Below are positions 50,897 through 62,922 of a DNA stretch of 64,000 nucleotides, piece by piece; within the stretch, counting starts at the first letter, position 1; each line of letters begins with the position of its first letter. The DNA lies in NCBI GenBank assembly GCA_977006965.1, contig OZ345360.1:2232001-2296000 (forward strand). Reading direction: 5' to 3'. Under the pieces are notes generated by a model. The model made no database searches, was not told where the DNA came from, and saw only the letters and a program-made list of their open reading frames with translations. This DNA comes from Phymatolithon calcareum. Its lineage: Eukaryota; Rhodophyta; Florideophyceae; Hapalidiales. The translations under genes and the position numbers were made by a program.

Positions 50897-53305
50897 TTTG
50901 ACAAATTTACAATGTGGGCGGTCGGCACCGCGTTACGGGTTTTGGTGGACGTTCGTGCCTTTTGGTTGCGGTGCGGAATGGAACGCGCACGCTGGGCATC
51001 GGATTCCTACCTGCAAGCGTAGAGGAGAAATGCGGCGGTCTCAAGCAAGAAGGGTGCGTACGACGGTGGTTGACCGACGTATTTGTAGGGCACGTTGCGG
51101 CGTATTGTCACCAAAATGCCAGCGTGGTTGGAAGGATTTCGAAAATGGTGAGCAACGTGCTCCGTGAAGGGAAGTGTTTCACTAAAGCACCTGCTAGCGA
51201 TGATTTTAGGGTGCGGTTTCACAATGGGTGTTGATTACAGAATAAACAGCATCAATACGTACTCCTACCTCCACTTGTGCTTTCGGTTTATTGGGGAGAT
51301 GCAATCTCATTGGGTGTCGCTCCGCCATGCTTCCGAATCAGCAATCATAAAATAATCCGTTGCAGCCGTCGAGGCTCGTATGCAACCATTTTCAACCATA
51401 CATGTAATTTCTGCTTACAGAATATTTGCTGACAGGGCGCTGACACGACCGTAATAGTATCTTCACTTAAATATTCAATGCATGTTTCCATTCGGGCCCG
51501 ACCATTGCTGGCCATCAAATCTCGTTTTCGTGATTTTGTAGACGACCCTCCTTCCATCCATTTGTGGACGTTCTTGGCCAATTGTCCAACGTGTTGAAAA
51601 GCTATTGATTCTGCGCGACGGACGCCCAGAGTTTTTCCCTACTGACTGGCAATCAATGCACGGAGACCTAGGACCGAACGTCCAGAGGCCTGGCCTCCGG
51701 ACCCCGGTGACTGATACTTAGGACCATTCAAGTGTCATACCTTCTAGCGGAAGTAAAAAGTACAGTACAGTACAGTACAGTGTGAAGCTATATCAATGAT
51801 TGATTTGTGTTCGCACGAGCTTACCCTGGACCTGCGCGCGCTGCGCTCTGCTGCATCGTACTGTACGCGGCGAATGTACAGTACAGTACTTGGCAAAGTT
51901 ACAAAGGTACAGTAGCACATTGCGTACTGCAACTCCAGAAAGATTCAAGCGTTATTGACTCCTGTGACTCGGTTTGGCAAGTTAACTGCAAAACATGGCA
52001 GAGATTGTGGTCGGGAATGAAATGGGGCTCGACCCAAACTGATTTTTCGGTCTAAATGAAGCGGCTTGTATCAAATCTGGTTTGGCAAAATTGATGGCGT
52101 GTTATCCCGGTAAGCGGAGTTTCAGAGAGTGCTGCGAGATTTTAGGTCCTTATGAGTTCGAGATGAGTATTGCAGCACACACACTTGAATAAATTCGACC
52201 AACCGCAAATACCATTTTCAATCAATCAAATCCACTCACCCATGGGGGCGACCATTTCATCTCCTGTGAGGCAGACCTAGCCGCTCACACTGAGTGGACC
52301 GACTGGACCTACACGTGTGTCCCACTGGCGAAGGGGCTAATTTCGTTTATTTTTTCCTCTCTTTTCTCGTCAGGTTTTTGTCCGACAAACGGCATCATAA
52401 ACACTTTCTGAGAAAAGCAGGATGCCCAACCCTCGATATGTGTCTGTCGAACAATCTGCTACCAGCGCGTTGGTGGTCGAAATATTTCGCGAAAATAAAT
52501 TTTTTTAGGGCTTTTTGCCCAGTGAACAATATAAGTGCGTAGAACTTTACCGTTAGTCCTACGGCGACCGTCCCTGTCACACCGTAGGCAAGCGACGTCC
52601 CGTCTGCTTGGCTCGACAAAGCACAATACGAAAGCAAGTTTATTGTACGCGGTTGTTGTCTGGTTTTTTTTGCCTTCCTTGGTGAGCTTCACCAATCCCT
52701 TTATCATATATTCTAAAATCGAATTCCCCTCGATAATCAGATATCATACTCATTGTTAGGGTAGCTCGCAACACCCTATTTTTCGGTACTTTCTCGTCCG
52801 CCTAGATTTTTCGGTAATTTCCGCAGGATTTTTCGGGGTTCATATCCAAGGCATTTTCCCCCAAAGCATCGCAGCCATCGATTCGTATCTCCAGGTTCCG
52901 CGTCGTGATGAACTATCCCGTGACGAATCCTGTTCGGCGGCATGTGCGATACCGCTTCAATTTCGCCGATTCCTTCGACGAACCTTTGTCATCGAATATC
53001 TCGAGAACGTTAAGGGCTAGAGCGCAACGGAGTAGCGCGTTGGATTCGCCTCAGAGGCAAATTTTGAAGGTGCCCTAGAATGCGTATCTGGAGGCAATAT
53101 TTAGTGCACAGACAGATGTAATGCACACACGTGTCATGCGTAGAATATGATGTTCATTTTTTACCAGTGCACGGGACAGCATGTCCCGATGCACGACACT
53201 TGCCCCAAATGAACATATAATTCCCTTCACTTTCCGCGCACGTTTTGGACTCCGGTTGTGCTCCATTGCCAGTGCCCCTTTTACCTTCACCTGATCTCTT
53301 GCGAC
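50897..53305. other. 2.4-kb gene-free stretch with TACAG microsatellites
   Basis: Short TACAG/GTACA runs occur at 51759-51782 (about five units) and around 51880-51895. TTTTTCGG recurs four times at 52771-52840. A tRNA-like stretch near 53014-53078 is discussed under rejected items. No gene with support. Confidence 0.45.
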
Positions 53306-53653
53306 ATGGCTGAGTCCCTCGCGTCCTCTTCCGCCGTTGACGCTGCCTTTCGTGTGAGTGTTGCGGGTCTCGACCTGTGCCCCGAGATCATGGAGTTTGC
53401 GCGAGCGCTTGCCCAGATGGAGCGCAATCGCATTGAAAATTCGCGTATTCGACGCAACACTTATATCGCTGCGAGGAAGAGCGCGCATTCGTCCTCGTTC
53501 CACATGTACCGTCGGCGTAAGCGTCGTCGGAGACGCAGCGAGGTCGAACTGTTGCGGGCGCGTGTGCGCGTACAGTATCCGAACGATCATTTGCCGCTTC
53601 GTCCGCGCGTTGAAGGCGTCACCACGCATTCGCGTTTCCGCCATTGGAAGTGA
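53306..53653 (+). CDS. small Arg-rich protein or first exon, unrecognised
   Basis: From the ATG at 53306 (GCGACATGGC) 115 codons are open: a helical start (FRVSVAGLDLCPEIMEFARALAQMERNRIE), then a very basic middle (SSSFHMYRRRKRRRRRSEVELLRARVRV) and THSRFRHWK. The stop TGA overlaps a strong splice donor: TGGAA followed by GTGAGT. If spliced at 53649, the next in-phase acceptor with a good context is at 58320 (CCCGTTGCAG), adding RRHSNFYAVRIAI before a stop at 58361. Basic R-rich sequence followed by T-H-x-x-x-x-H-x-K-R faintly recalls the N-terminal region of POP1 (RNase P/MRP), but too weakly for a name. Confidence 0.5.
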   Translation: MAESLASSSAVDAAFRVSVAGLDLCPEIMEFARALAQMERNRIENSRIRRNTYIAARKSAHSSSFHMYRRRKRRRRRSEVELLRARVRVQYPNDHLPLRPRVEGVTTHSRFRHWK

Positions 53654-53845
53654 GTAGCGATGTTATTGTCATACGTTGCGATTGTTTCAGGGGGAATTCT
53701 TTCTGTGATAAACGCGATTTCATTTTATCAATTCCCAAACGCTTCATGCGATTCCTTATTTAGCGACACCGTAGCGTTAATCGTGTCACTAACGTGCCAA
53801 AACAGTCCTCCGTTTTGGCAACGATTCATCTTAATACATGCGTAC

Positions 53846-55019
53846 TCAGCGATTGCGCTGCGGTATCTCCCCTTCGGCGATCCACTGCTCGACCGGAGTT
53901 TGCAGTTTTGCAGTAGCGAGCATGCAGTGTAGCGCACTAACCTTTTTGTCTTTGGTTAATGCGTCCGCGATATTGTGCTCGCTACGAATCCAGCCTAGGT
54001 TCGTAACATCGCCGTTCCGAGTCATCGATCGTAGCGTTACGATGGACTCAAATAGCGTGCGTGAGTCGGTGAATACCCGCAGTGCGAGCTTTCTCGACAA
54101 CAACCCACTCAAGGTATGTACAAGTTCAAACCCTGCATCGTACCCGTGCGCGACAGCGTACAATTCTGCCGCTAACGCTGACCGTGTTACTCGTTTGCAT
54201 TTCACCGATGACCACGCCAGGATTGATCAGGCGTGTTTGGCGTCAACAAGTGAGATTACGTATCCGAGTTGCGACGTTAAATCCCGGTTCGTAGCGAAGG
54301 AAGCGTCGGCGAAAACATGGACTTCGGCGGTAGATAGGTCTACGTTTCCGTAAATCAGCTCGTATTTTTCCGCCTTCATTCTCTGAAATGTTTCGTCCAT
54401 CCGTTTGTAGTCTGTTTCGATAGCAACATCCACGGGAGTTTGCGCGAGTTGATTCACGGCACATGCAGCGTCCGGTCGTGTGCATGCGGTGACATACGCG
54501 ACGCGACCTCTATGCGAAGAAAGTGAGTCTGGCGTGCGTTGAATCGCCTCCTCAGCCATGCGGTAGACATATGGGTGCTGCTGCACGACGACGAGCTTTC
54601 CTTTCCGGATGAGGTGCTGACCATTAAATTTCAGCTCCCCTCCATCCCTTAGGAATTTTCGTTCATGCGTTTTGAACCGTTTCGAACCTAGCTCCTCTTC
54701 CCGTAGAAATTCTTCGCTCCCTGCTCCAATTGAATCGTCAACTTGTAGGCATACCAAACCATCCAATTTCGCTTCCGAGTCATGGCGGTAAAGAAAACAT
54801 GGGTCAGTTTCGATGCTCTTCATACTGAGAACGTCCTTATGCTGTCCGACATATGTCTCGAACCACAACAGTCCACTCTCTGGTAACCCATAGAGCGGAC
54901 GTTTTACGAGCCACAGGATATCGCCATCTAAACCAAGTTCCTTTGGAGGAGAAACATAAACTTGGCGTAGCAAGTTTGAACCCTCATTTTGTGTCCTTAA
55001 TTTTCGAAGGAATATTCAC
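53846..55019 (-). pseudogene. Ty1/copia reverse transcriptase-RNase H fragment
   Basis: One minus-strand frame carries the C-terminal half of a copia polyprotein: VYVSPPKELGLDGDILWLVKRPLYGLPESG, then VCLQVDDSIG (where the catalytic YVDD is expected), TPDSLSSHRGRVAYVTACTRPDAACAVN and the RNase H part FADASFATNRDL, TRSALAAELYAVAHGYD, VFTDSRTLFESI. A single in-frame TGA at 54227-54229 separates RT from RNase H; otherwise the frame is open. The RT is truncated at its N-terminus near 55019, so the copy is immobile. It lies antisense inside the possible intron 53650-58320. Confidence 0.85.
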
Positions 55020-55021
55020 GC

Positions 55022-55510
55022 ATGAATCCCAGTTCAGATGGAATATCTTCAGACTGGAAGTACATTTCCTCGAAGAGTCTCTCATTCCAGAAGGTTTGCT
55101 CTCGGCATCGTCACACGTCGCTCGGGTATTTCCTCGATAGGAAGATGACCCCAAAAGCCCAGAACCACGCGTGGGATAGGTATATGCAGAGGTTTCCAGG
55201 AATCTATCTCGTTCCTAATCTCGTGGAGTCCAGTCTTTACTTCATAACAGACAAAAGCCATGCCGAGTACCTGGGGAGAATGATGGAAGTAAGGAACCCC
55301 AAGGATTGGGTCCCTGGGACGTTTTTCGTCGAATATTCAAACATAAGGGGACCGTCCTTTCCTTGCTGGTGGAGGAGTAAACAAGAGACAATTGTCAAGT
55401 CGTTGCACGAGTCCAACCGATACGTCCGTAATCAGTCGCAAAAATCAAACGAAGGACAACAACTCATGGACGCTCTGGGATTGCGCGTTGAGAAAGTAAA
55501 AAAACGAAAT
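55022..55510 (+). other. open frame preceding the decamer satellite
   Basis: About 160 codons are open in the plus strand (AWDRYMQRFPGIYLVPNLVESSLYF, KDWVPGTFFVEYSNIRGPSFPCWW) before the frame runs into the satellite, where every frame is open. The composition is protein-like (many aromatic and basic residues), yet nothing was recognised. It could be a fragment of another mobile element. The part before about 55140 may still be antisense to the copia relic. Confidence 0.3.
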
Positions 55511-58300
55511 CATTTTCATTCATTTTCATTCATTTTCATTCATTTTCATTCATTTTCATTCATTTTCATTCATTTTCATTCATTTTCATTCATTTTCATT
55601 CATTTTCATTCATTTTCATTCATTTTCATTCATTTTCATTCATTTTCATTCATTTTCATTCATTTTCATTCATTTTCATTCATTTTCATTCATTTTCATT
55701 CATTTTCATTCATTTTCATTCATTTTCATTCATTTTCATTCATTTTCATTCATTTTCATTCATTTTCATTCATTTTCATTCATTTTCATTCATTTTCATT
55801 CATTTTCATTCATTTTCATTCATTTTCATTCATTTTCATTCATTTTCATTCATTTTCATTCATTTTCATTCATTTTCATTCATTTTCATTCATTTTCATT
55901 CATTTTCATTCATTTTCATTCATTTTCATTCATTTTCATTCATTTTCATTCATTTTCATTCATTTTCATTCATTTTCATTCATTTTCATTCATTTTCATT
56001 CATTTTCATTCATTTTCATTCATTTTCATTCATTTTCATTCATTTTCATTCATTTTCATTCATTTTCATTCATTTTCATTCATTTTCATTCATTTTCATT
56101 CATTTTCATTCATTTTCATTCATTTTCATTCATTTTCATTCATTTTCATTCATTTTCATTCATTTTCATTCATTTTCATTCATTTTCATTCATTTTCATT
56201 CATTTTCATTCATTTTCATTCATTTTCATTCATTTTCATTCATTTTCATTCATTTTCATTCATTTTCATTCATTTTCATTCATTTTCATTCATTTTCATT
56301 CATTTTCATTCATTTTCATTCATTTTCATTCATTTTCATTCATTTTCATTCATTTTCATTCATTTTCATTCATTTTCATTCATTTTCATTCATTTTCATT
56401 CATTTTCATTCATTTTCATTCATTTTCATTCATTTTCATTCATTTTCATTCATTTTCATTCATTTTCATTCATTTTCATTCATTTTCATTCATTTTCATT
56501 CATTTTCATTCATTTTCATTCATTTTCATTCATTTTCATTCATTTTCATTCATTTTCATTCATTTTCATTCATTTTCATTCATTTTCATTCATTTTCATT
56601 CATTTTCATTCATTTTCATTCATTTTCATTCATTTTCATTCATTTTCATTCATTTTCATTCATTTTCATTCATTTTCATTCATTTTCATTCATTTTCATT
56701 CATTTTCATTCATTTTCATTCATTTTCATTCATTTTCATTCATTTTCATTCATTTTCATTCATTTTCATTCATTTTCATTCATTTTCATTCATTTTCATT
56801 CATTTTCATTCATTTTCATTCATTTTCATTCATTTTCATTCATTTTCATTCATTTTCATTCATTTTCATTCATTTTCATTCATTTTCATTCATTTTCATT
56901 CATTTTCATTCATTTTCATTCATTTTCATTCATTTTCATTCATTTTCATTCATTTTCATTCATTTTCATTCATTTTCATTCATTTTCATTCATTTTCATT
57001 CATTTTCATTCATTTTCATTCATTTTCATTCATTTTCATTCATTTTCATTCATTTTCATTCATTTTCATTCATTTTCATTCATTTTCATTCATTTTCATT
57101 CATTTTCATTCATTTTCATTCATTTTCATTCATTTTCATTCATTTTCATTCATTTTCATTCATTTTCATTCATTTTCATTCATTTTCATTCATTTTCATT
57201 CATTTTCATTCATTTTCATTCATTTTCATTCATTTTCATTCATTTTCATTCATTTTCATTCATTTTCATTCATTTTCATTCATTTTCATTCATTTTCATT
57301 CATTTTCATTCATTTTCATTCATTTTCATTCATTTTCATTCATTTTCATTCATTTTCATTCATTTTCATTCATTTTCATTCATTTTCATTCATTTTCATT
57401 CATTTTCATTCATTTTCATTCATTTTCATTCATTTTCATTCATTTTCATTCATTTTCATTCATTTTCATTCATTTTCATTCATTTTCATTCATTTTCATT
57501 CATTTTCATTCATTTTCATTCATTTTCATTCATTTTCATTCATTTTCATTCATTTTCATTCATTTTCATTCATTTTCATTCATTTTCATTCATTTTCATT
57601 CATTTTCATTCATTTTCATTCATTTTCATTCATTTTCATTCATTTTCATTCATTTTCATTCATTTTCATTCATTTTCATTCATTTTCATTCATTTTCATT
57701 CATTTTCATTCATTTTCATTCATTTTCATTCATTTTCATTCATTTTCATTCATTTTCATTCATTTTCATTCATTTTCATTCATTTTCATTCATTTTCATT
57801 CATTTTCATTCATTTTCATTCATTTTCATTCATTTTCATTCATTTTCATTCATTTTCATTCATTTTCATTCATTTTCATTCATTTTCATTCATTTTCATT
57901 CATTTTCATTCATTTTCATTCATTTTCATTCATTTTCATTCATTTTCATTCATTTTCATTCATTTTCATTCATTTTCATTCATTTTCATTCATTTTCATT
58001 CATTTTCATTCATTTTCATTCATTTTCATTCATTTTCATTCATTTTCATTCATTTTCATTCATTTTCATTCATTTTCATTCATTTTCATTCATTTTCATT
58101 CATTTTCATTCATTTTCATTCATTTTCATTCATTTTCATTCATTTTCATTCATTTTCATTCATTTTCATTCATTTTCATTCATTTTCATTCATTTTCATT
58201 CATTTTCATTCATTTTCATTCATTTTCATTCATTTTCATTCATTTTCATTCATTTTCATTCATTTTCATTCATTTTCATTCATTTTCATTCATTTTCATT
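55511..58300. repeat. decamer minisatellite, 279 perfect copies
   Basis: CATTTTCATT is repeated head to tail 279 times without a single visible substitution or indel, followed by a half unit and TTTGCCCGTTGCAG. Because 10 is not a multiple of 3, all three plus-strand frames are open across it and would encode a ten-residue repeat (FHSFSFIFIH); this is not evidence of coding. The reverse strand reads AATGAAAATG. It ends 20 bp before a good splice acceptor. Confidence 0.98.
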
Positions 58301-58363
58301 CATTTATTTGCCCGTTGCAGGCGCCGTCACTCCAATTTCTATGCGGTAAGGATTGCAATCTAA

Positions 58364-59101
58364 GCATTTGTGAGCAGTAGGTCAGGAGTTCGACTTCAGT
58401 AATACTTAGTGATCTAACTATGTATCGAAATTTTCCGTACCTTAATGGTCTGTAATCTTATCTGTAGGAACGTGCTTTAAATGGAAGGTGTGATTGCTAA
58501 TTGAAGTGAGCTAGTGTTATAGGAAAATATGGAGTACGATAGCGGGCCTGGATGCCAGAGCAAGGTTCAATGCTGCACTTTGGGAGAAGGCCTGCCGTAA
58601 CACAATTGCGAGATATGCCATGGTGCCATGCATAACTTATGTGGGCAGCGGGTATTTGGAAAGTATCACGTAGAAGAAAAGTGTTTCTGTTCAATGGAAT
58701 GCTTCAACAAAAAGGAAGTGTATGGCATAAAATCGGCCTGTAGATAGCCATAACCTATACGCAATGTTCCGTCGGCAGGACTTGTCCGCTAGGGGGTTGC
58801 TTGAAGATGGTACTTGGGTGGTGGGGAATGCTTCGCTTCAAAGAAAAAGTAGAGATGACAAGAGCAGTTTGTGAAGGGGATTTGGACTTAGATGTGAGAA
58901 AAGAGGAAGCGCTAGATGCTAGGTTTTGTCGATGGCTGTGTGAGGATCGGTGTGGCAGACGCCCCGGTCTCGGTCTGCTCAGGAACGCCTTATCAAGATT
59001 CCATGTAGCTCTAGTTATACTGGCGATTTCCAATTGAGGACAAACTGAAACATTAAAGTTGAACACTCTAATCAGGTAGGAGCGTTCATGATGTCATCGT
59101 G
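58364..59101. other. intergenic, nothing recognised
   Basis: About 740 bp with opposing short frames (58755-59066 minus, 58801-59037 plus) and no conserved features. Confidence 0.35.
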
Positions 59102-60750
59102 GTGTGACGAACAGTCACTCACGTCACTCATGTGACGTGATCAACACCCCTTATCAACCACAGAAACATAGTCAATATCATACCGTCCCATCATATCGTT
59201 ACTCTGTTGATCAATCATACTCTATTCCTCCTCGTTACGGTTCCTCAGTCACACGTTAAACGTCACGTCACAATCTATCATACATCATATCACTGTGACC
59301 TCGGCCAAGACCAATTACAATTACTATCCTATAATTGTCTTGTAATTACCCTAGCGTGACAGATAGGTCACGTGACGCGTGACCGAAAGCAGTCGCGAGA
59401 CTGTCACGCGTGACCGTGTCGCCGCTCACTAAGAGCGCGGAGCTCTTTTGAAGAGCCTCTCTCGAGTCCATCATTTTTAGCCAATCTCCGCCTTCCATAG
59501 TTCCTCGTCTTACTCCTCATCGTTGTGACCAATGAGCAACCGCCATTGGACCCTGAACGGCTTCCTCATCGCCGATTACTACTGTGGAGAATGATATCCT
59601 GCAATTAGTATCTCCCTCCCCCATGTTGACGTTAGACCAATTGTTTTTAGCCATCTATTTGTCCCGTGTGTCTCACAGGTCCGACTGTCGGCAGCGAGCA
59701 CCGTTTACAGCTGTCGACGGGACCAACAGGAATGTAAATCACGCTTAAGACATTAAGAATCCATGTTTGTCCGCCCAAGGAAAATATTGTCGATTTTGGA
59801 ATGCGATGCCTCTATCACGCAGAGCTTAGATGTGCGGCACGGAGGCATAAGGCTAGCTGTCCCTATCCCGGTAAGTGTGCTGCACGGGAGGCATAAGGCA
59901 AGCTGTCCTTTGGCTTAACGGCTTACGAAACTATAATTACTGTAAGAAGTGGACTTTTTAATGTGTATTTAACAAATCCACAGCAGTTCTATACCCTCCA
60001 CTTTATACTCCACTACTTAGTTAGCGCTTGCTGCGCGATGCCGAAGACTACTTAAGCAGCTCCAAGCCGGAGCCGAGTAGGTTGGATAAGAAAACAACTC
60101 AGAACCAAACCACAAGTAAAGTCAAGCACCAACGCTTCTTTGCTTTCCGCGTTCCAACATTTTCCACCACATTCCAACCAATTTTCAACCAACCAGAATC
60201 GTTCCACTATCAATTCATTCTGGTGTATAACAACATTCGCGGATAAATTAGCACCAATCAGATCGCTGAAAATATTCTCGTTAACCAATCATCATCTTCC
60301 CCGGCCGATCCTGTGACCAATCTAAATCGTCCCAGACCGCCGCCGGAAAACTTGTGACCAATCACCGGCGATAATTTTATTTCGTGTTATCCAATCACCG
60401 TCGATAATTGGTTGTGCATTATCCGATCATCTGCCGCGTTACCGGTCGTCTCTAAGTGTATTGTCAGGACAATCTGTTCTTTTGATCACCAAGTGGTGCG
60501 TGCTTAAGGGTTGAGAACGGTGCTATTTCATAGCCCGGCCCTTTCTGGCGCGTGAGCACTCCCACCCCCGACGCGATTCCTAGATTCTCGTGCATTGTCA
60601 GAAGGATAGCTCGGGGACTGGGGACAGCTGCTCTCAGAAGGCTTTGCGTCTAGGAGTTGTGCAGGACCTACGCTGCCTGGCCCCCTTTCGGGTCCCCAGT
60701 CACTGTACTTTCACCGCTGTGCCCTCTGAATTCTAACCCGTCGCCACCGT
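59102..60750 (+). other. probable 5' LTR/leader of the copia-like element
   Basis: Non-coding 1.65 kb directly upstream of the element's first ORF. It is rich in short inverted motifs around GTGACG/GTCACG (59103-59160, 59365-59415: GTCACGTGACGCGTGAC) and in CCAATC boxes (about 60270-60430), as expected of a promoter-bearing LTR. The LTR limits and primer-binding site could not be fixed because the 3' LTR lies outside the window. Confidence 0.4.
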
Positions 60751-61374
60751 ATGTCTAGCCCCTCCGGTTTTCGCCGCCTAATCCGAAACTCCGATTTACC
60801 GTCACGTTCTCCTTCTCCTGTTGCTTCCGGTCGTACAAGCAGGTTATTACGTCAAAACGGCTCTGCTGCCGCTGGCAGAAACAGGCGCGAGGCAGAGTTC
60901 GTCACTCGTCGAAAGGCCGGTCCTCCTGATCCTTTAGACCGTAACTACCGCAAGGACGTACGACCACTGATTTCCAAACCGGCTACTCGCAGATCTCAGG
61001 CACTAGACGGAAAACGCCCCGCAAAACCCGTCCGCGAACGTCACTCCACTCCACAACAATCGAAAAGCCCTCCGCCGAAGCCTTACACTTCGAACAAAAT
61101 CTATTACGAAGAAGGCTGGTACTGCTGTGGATACTGTAACGTTGCAAACAAGAGTCGGAAAGCCAACCGTGAAGACGAGCTCGGCAAGAAGCACAAGCAA
61201 AACCTCATTCTCTCAAAATACCATTTTCCTGAGGACCTTCTCTGCCGGTGCCGAAAGAAGCCGTTTGACAACAAGCTCCACTTCTACCGTCAGGCTCGAG
61301 CTTGTCTATTTGCATTATCCCCTAAATCTACCAAAAACAGTCCACTACTTCCATCTGGCATTTTTCTTGATTAA
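60751..61374 (+). CDS. accessory ORF upstream of gag, Cys-rich basic
   Basis: 207 intact codons starting ATGTCTAGCC. The N-terminal 120 residues are Arg/Ser/Pro-rich and strongly basic; the C-terminal part has a Cys pattern WYCCGYCNVANKSRK... and LLCRCRKK, with a conserved-looking KKHKQNLILSKYHFP between, suggestive of a zinc ribbon. It stops 28 bp before the gag ATG (61403). Copia elements normally start with gag, so this looks like a family-specific extra protein (nucleic-acid binding by composition). It is the only unbroken ORF of the element. Confidence 0.6.
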   Translation: MSSPSGFRRLIRNSDLPSRSPSPVASGRTSRLLRQNGSAAAGRNRREAEFVTRRKAGPPDPLDRNYRKDVRPLISKPATRRSQALDGKRPAKPVRERHSTPQQSKSPPPKPYTSNKIYYEEGWYCCGYCNVANKSRKANREDELGKKHKQNLILSKYHFPEDLLCRCRKKPFDNKLHFYRQARACLFALSPKSTKNSPLLPSGIFLD

Positions 61375-61402
61375 ATAGGTATTGTCATCACGAAGCTCTA
61401 CC

Positions 61403-62922
61403 ATGGCTAGTAATGCTAAAGGCGACGCTGTAAGCAACGCCTCCACGGCATCAATGATTACTCCTGCCGAAAGCACGGATGCTGACCGTCAAATGTGTGA
61501 GCTCGTCAATATATATTTCGATGTGATAGACAATGAACAAACCCATGAAGCATGGACCGTGGCGTTCAAGGAATGCATCTCTCGCACGATGCTTCGTGGA
61601 CTTTCCATCGCGTGGAAAGTCTTTGTTCGCCAGTACTTCGCTGAGAAGGGAATAAACTTTCCCCCTAGAATGTTTGTTCAAAATGCTCTCGAAAGCATAT
61701 TGGGACCTGAAACGACTCCTGGCGATCCTCCCGCAACTCCAGCTTCGCCTGCTGATCGTTCTGCTCCTCCGCCACAGCAGCGCGTCCGCACTGTTCGCCC
61801 AGACCTCAGCAGTTTGCCGAACTTGAGAAACTTGGACAATCGGTTCAATACTCAGGATCAGCATTTGTTGGCTTTAGCTGGCGCTATTGACAATATTAAT
61901 GGAAGATTAAGCAATGCAGGCTCCGCCGGCTCTGCAAATTCTCAGGGCCAGTCCCCCAGACCTGCAGCTCCAACGCCACCTCCACCTCTAAATCGCTCTC
62001 GATCTGGTGCAAGGCAACTTGTTCAACCGCCTCATGCGTATTCCAGTATTGGCACTATTCGTGCTCTTCGGGAAACTCGCTCATCTGATCGGAACAGAAG
62101 CCAAGCATCTTCTTTACTGAAGATATTCAGCTATGCATCTCAGCAATTTGCTGGCACTGGGGATATAAAAGAAAATTTAACCGCGTTCCATCAGTCTTAT
62201 ACAGAAAAATGCATGCCTCTTGGCCTCACAGCACAGGAAGTATTAGATAACATGTATGTGCCTTTCGTTCCGAACAGCCCTGCTAGCGTCTTCTACCATA
62301 AGTACGTCCTCCCGAAGTCCAAAAATATGGAACAAGCTTTTAGCCTTCTATATTCTCGGTTCAGTTCCACCGAGCGCAGAGATCGCCTCATTCGGCAGTG
62401 GAACAATCTACATTCAAGACTTTTATGGCAAAACCTGGAGCAACTCCTCATACTGCGCTTATCGACATGTGCCAAACTGCAGAACTGCTCCAGATTCAAC
62501 TCGGGACGGCCTATCAGGACAACCAGCATCTTCGTGACGTCATTATGAAAGCAGTTTCTGACGAACCATTCGCTGCGCTCCTGGCTTTATCACCTGCCCA
62601 GGACTCTGTCGCCATCCAAGAGGCTTGCGCAAGAGCTATTCAGGTTCATGAGGATCAGCTTCGCGTCGCCAAAAGGTCTCAAGATCTGTTGACTACTGCT
62701 GCCCATGCAAAGGAAACTTTGTTTGTACCGTACAATGGAAATCAAAGCGATCGCCCCGGAATGCACAGTAGACGATATGCCCATAACAATGGAGATCGAA
62801 GGAACACTTATGTTCGCTGGAAAGACCGCCGTAGAGACGGCCTCAACCCGATCCGCAATGGTGTCCGCATGCGATGTCGCAAGTGTAACTCCGAAAAGCA
62901 CTTCATCCGTGACTGTGACTAG
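61403..62922 (+). pseudogene. copia-like gag, frameshifted
   Basis: Starts at CTACCATGGC. The first frame runs to 62548, but homology-like sequence passes into the -1 frame near 62400-62420 (from ...RRDRLIRQWNN to TFKTFMAKPGATPHTALIDM). The new frame ends with a retroviral-type zinc knuckle, CRKCNSEKHFIRDC (C-x2-C-x4-H-x4-C), directly before TAG at 62920. No obvious slippery heptamer lies at the switch, so an indel is likelier than programmed frameshifting. Features: helical capsid-like N-terminus, Pro-rich linker (PTPPPPLNRSRSG). Confidence 0.75.

Noticed and set aside
53014-53078. tRNA-like sequence (AGGGCTAGAGCGCAACGGAG ... GGTGCCCT)
   Set aside because: The D-arm resembles tRNA-Trp/Arg and AGGGC could pair with GCCCT, but there is no anticodon stem and no GGTTCGA-type T-loop. 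At most a degenerate tRNA or SINE fragment.
55511-58300. CRISPR-like regular array
   Set aside because: Units are 10 bp, contiguous and without spacers, in a eukaryotic genome; it is a minisatellite.
55022-58363. A 1,113-residue open reading frame through the decamer array
   Set aside because: The array is open in all plus-strand frames because its unit lacks stop triplets; most of the protein is a ten-residue repeat produced by the satellite.
62398-62548. Programmed -1 frameshift in gag
   Set aside because: No X-XXY-YYZ heptamer or obvious downstream structure at the switch, and the element has several other lesions; an indel is simpler.
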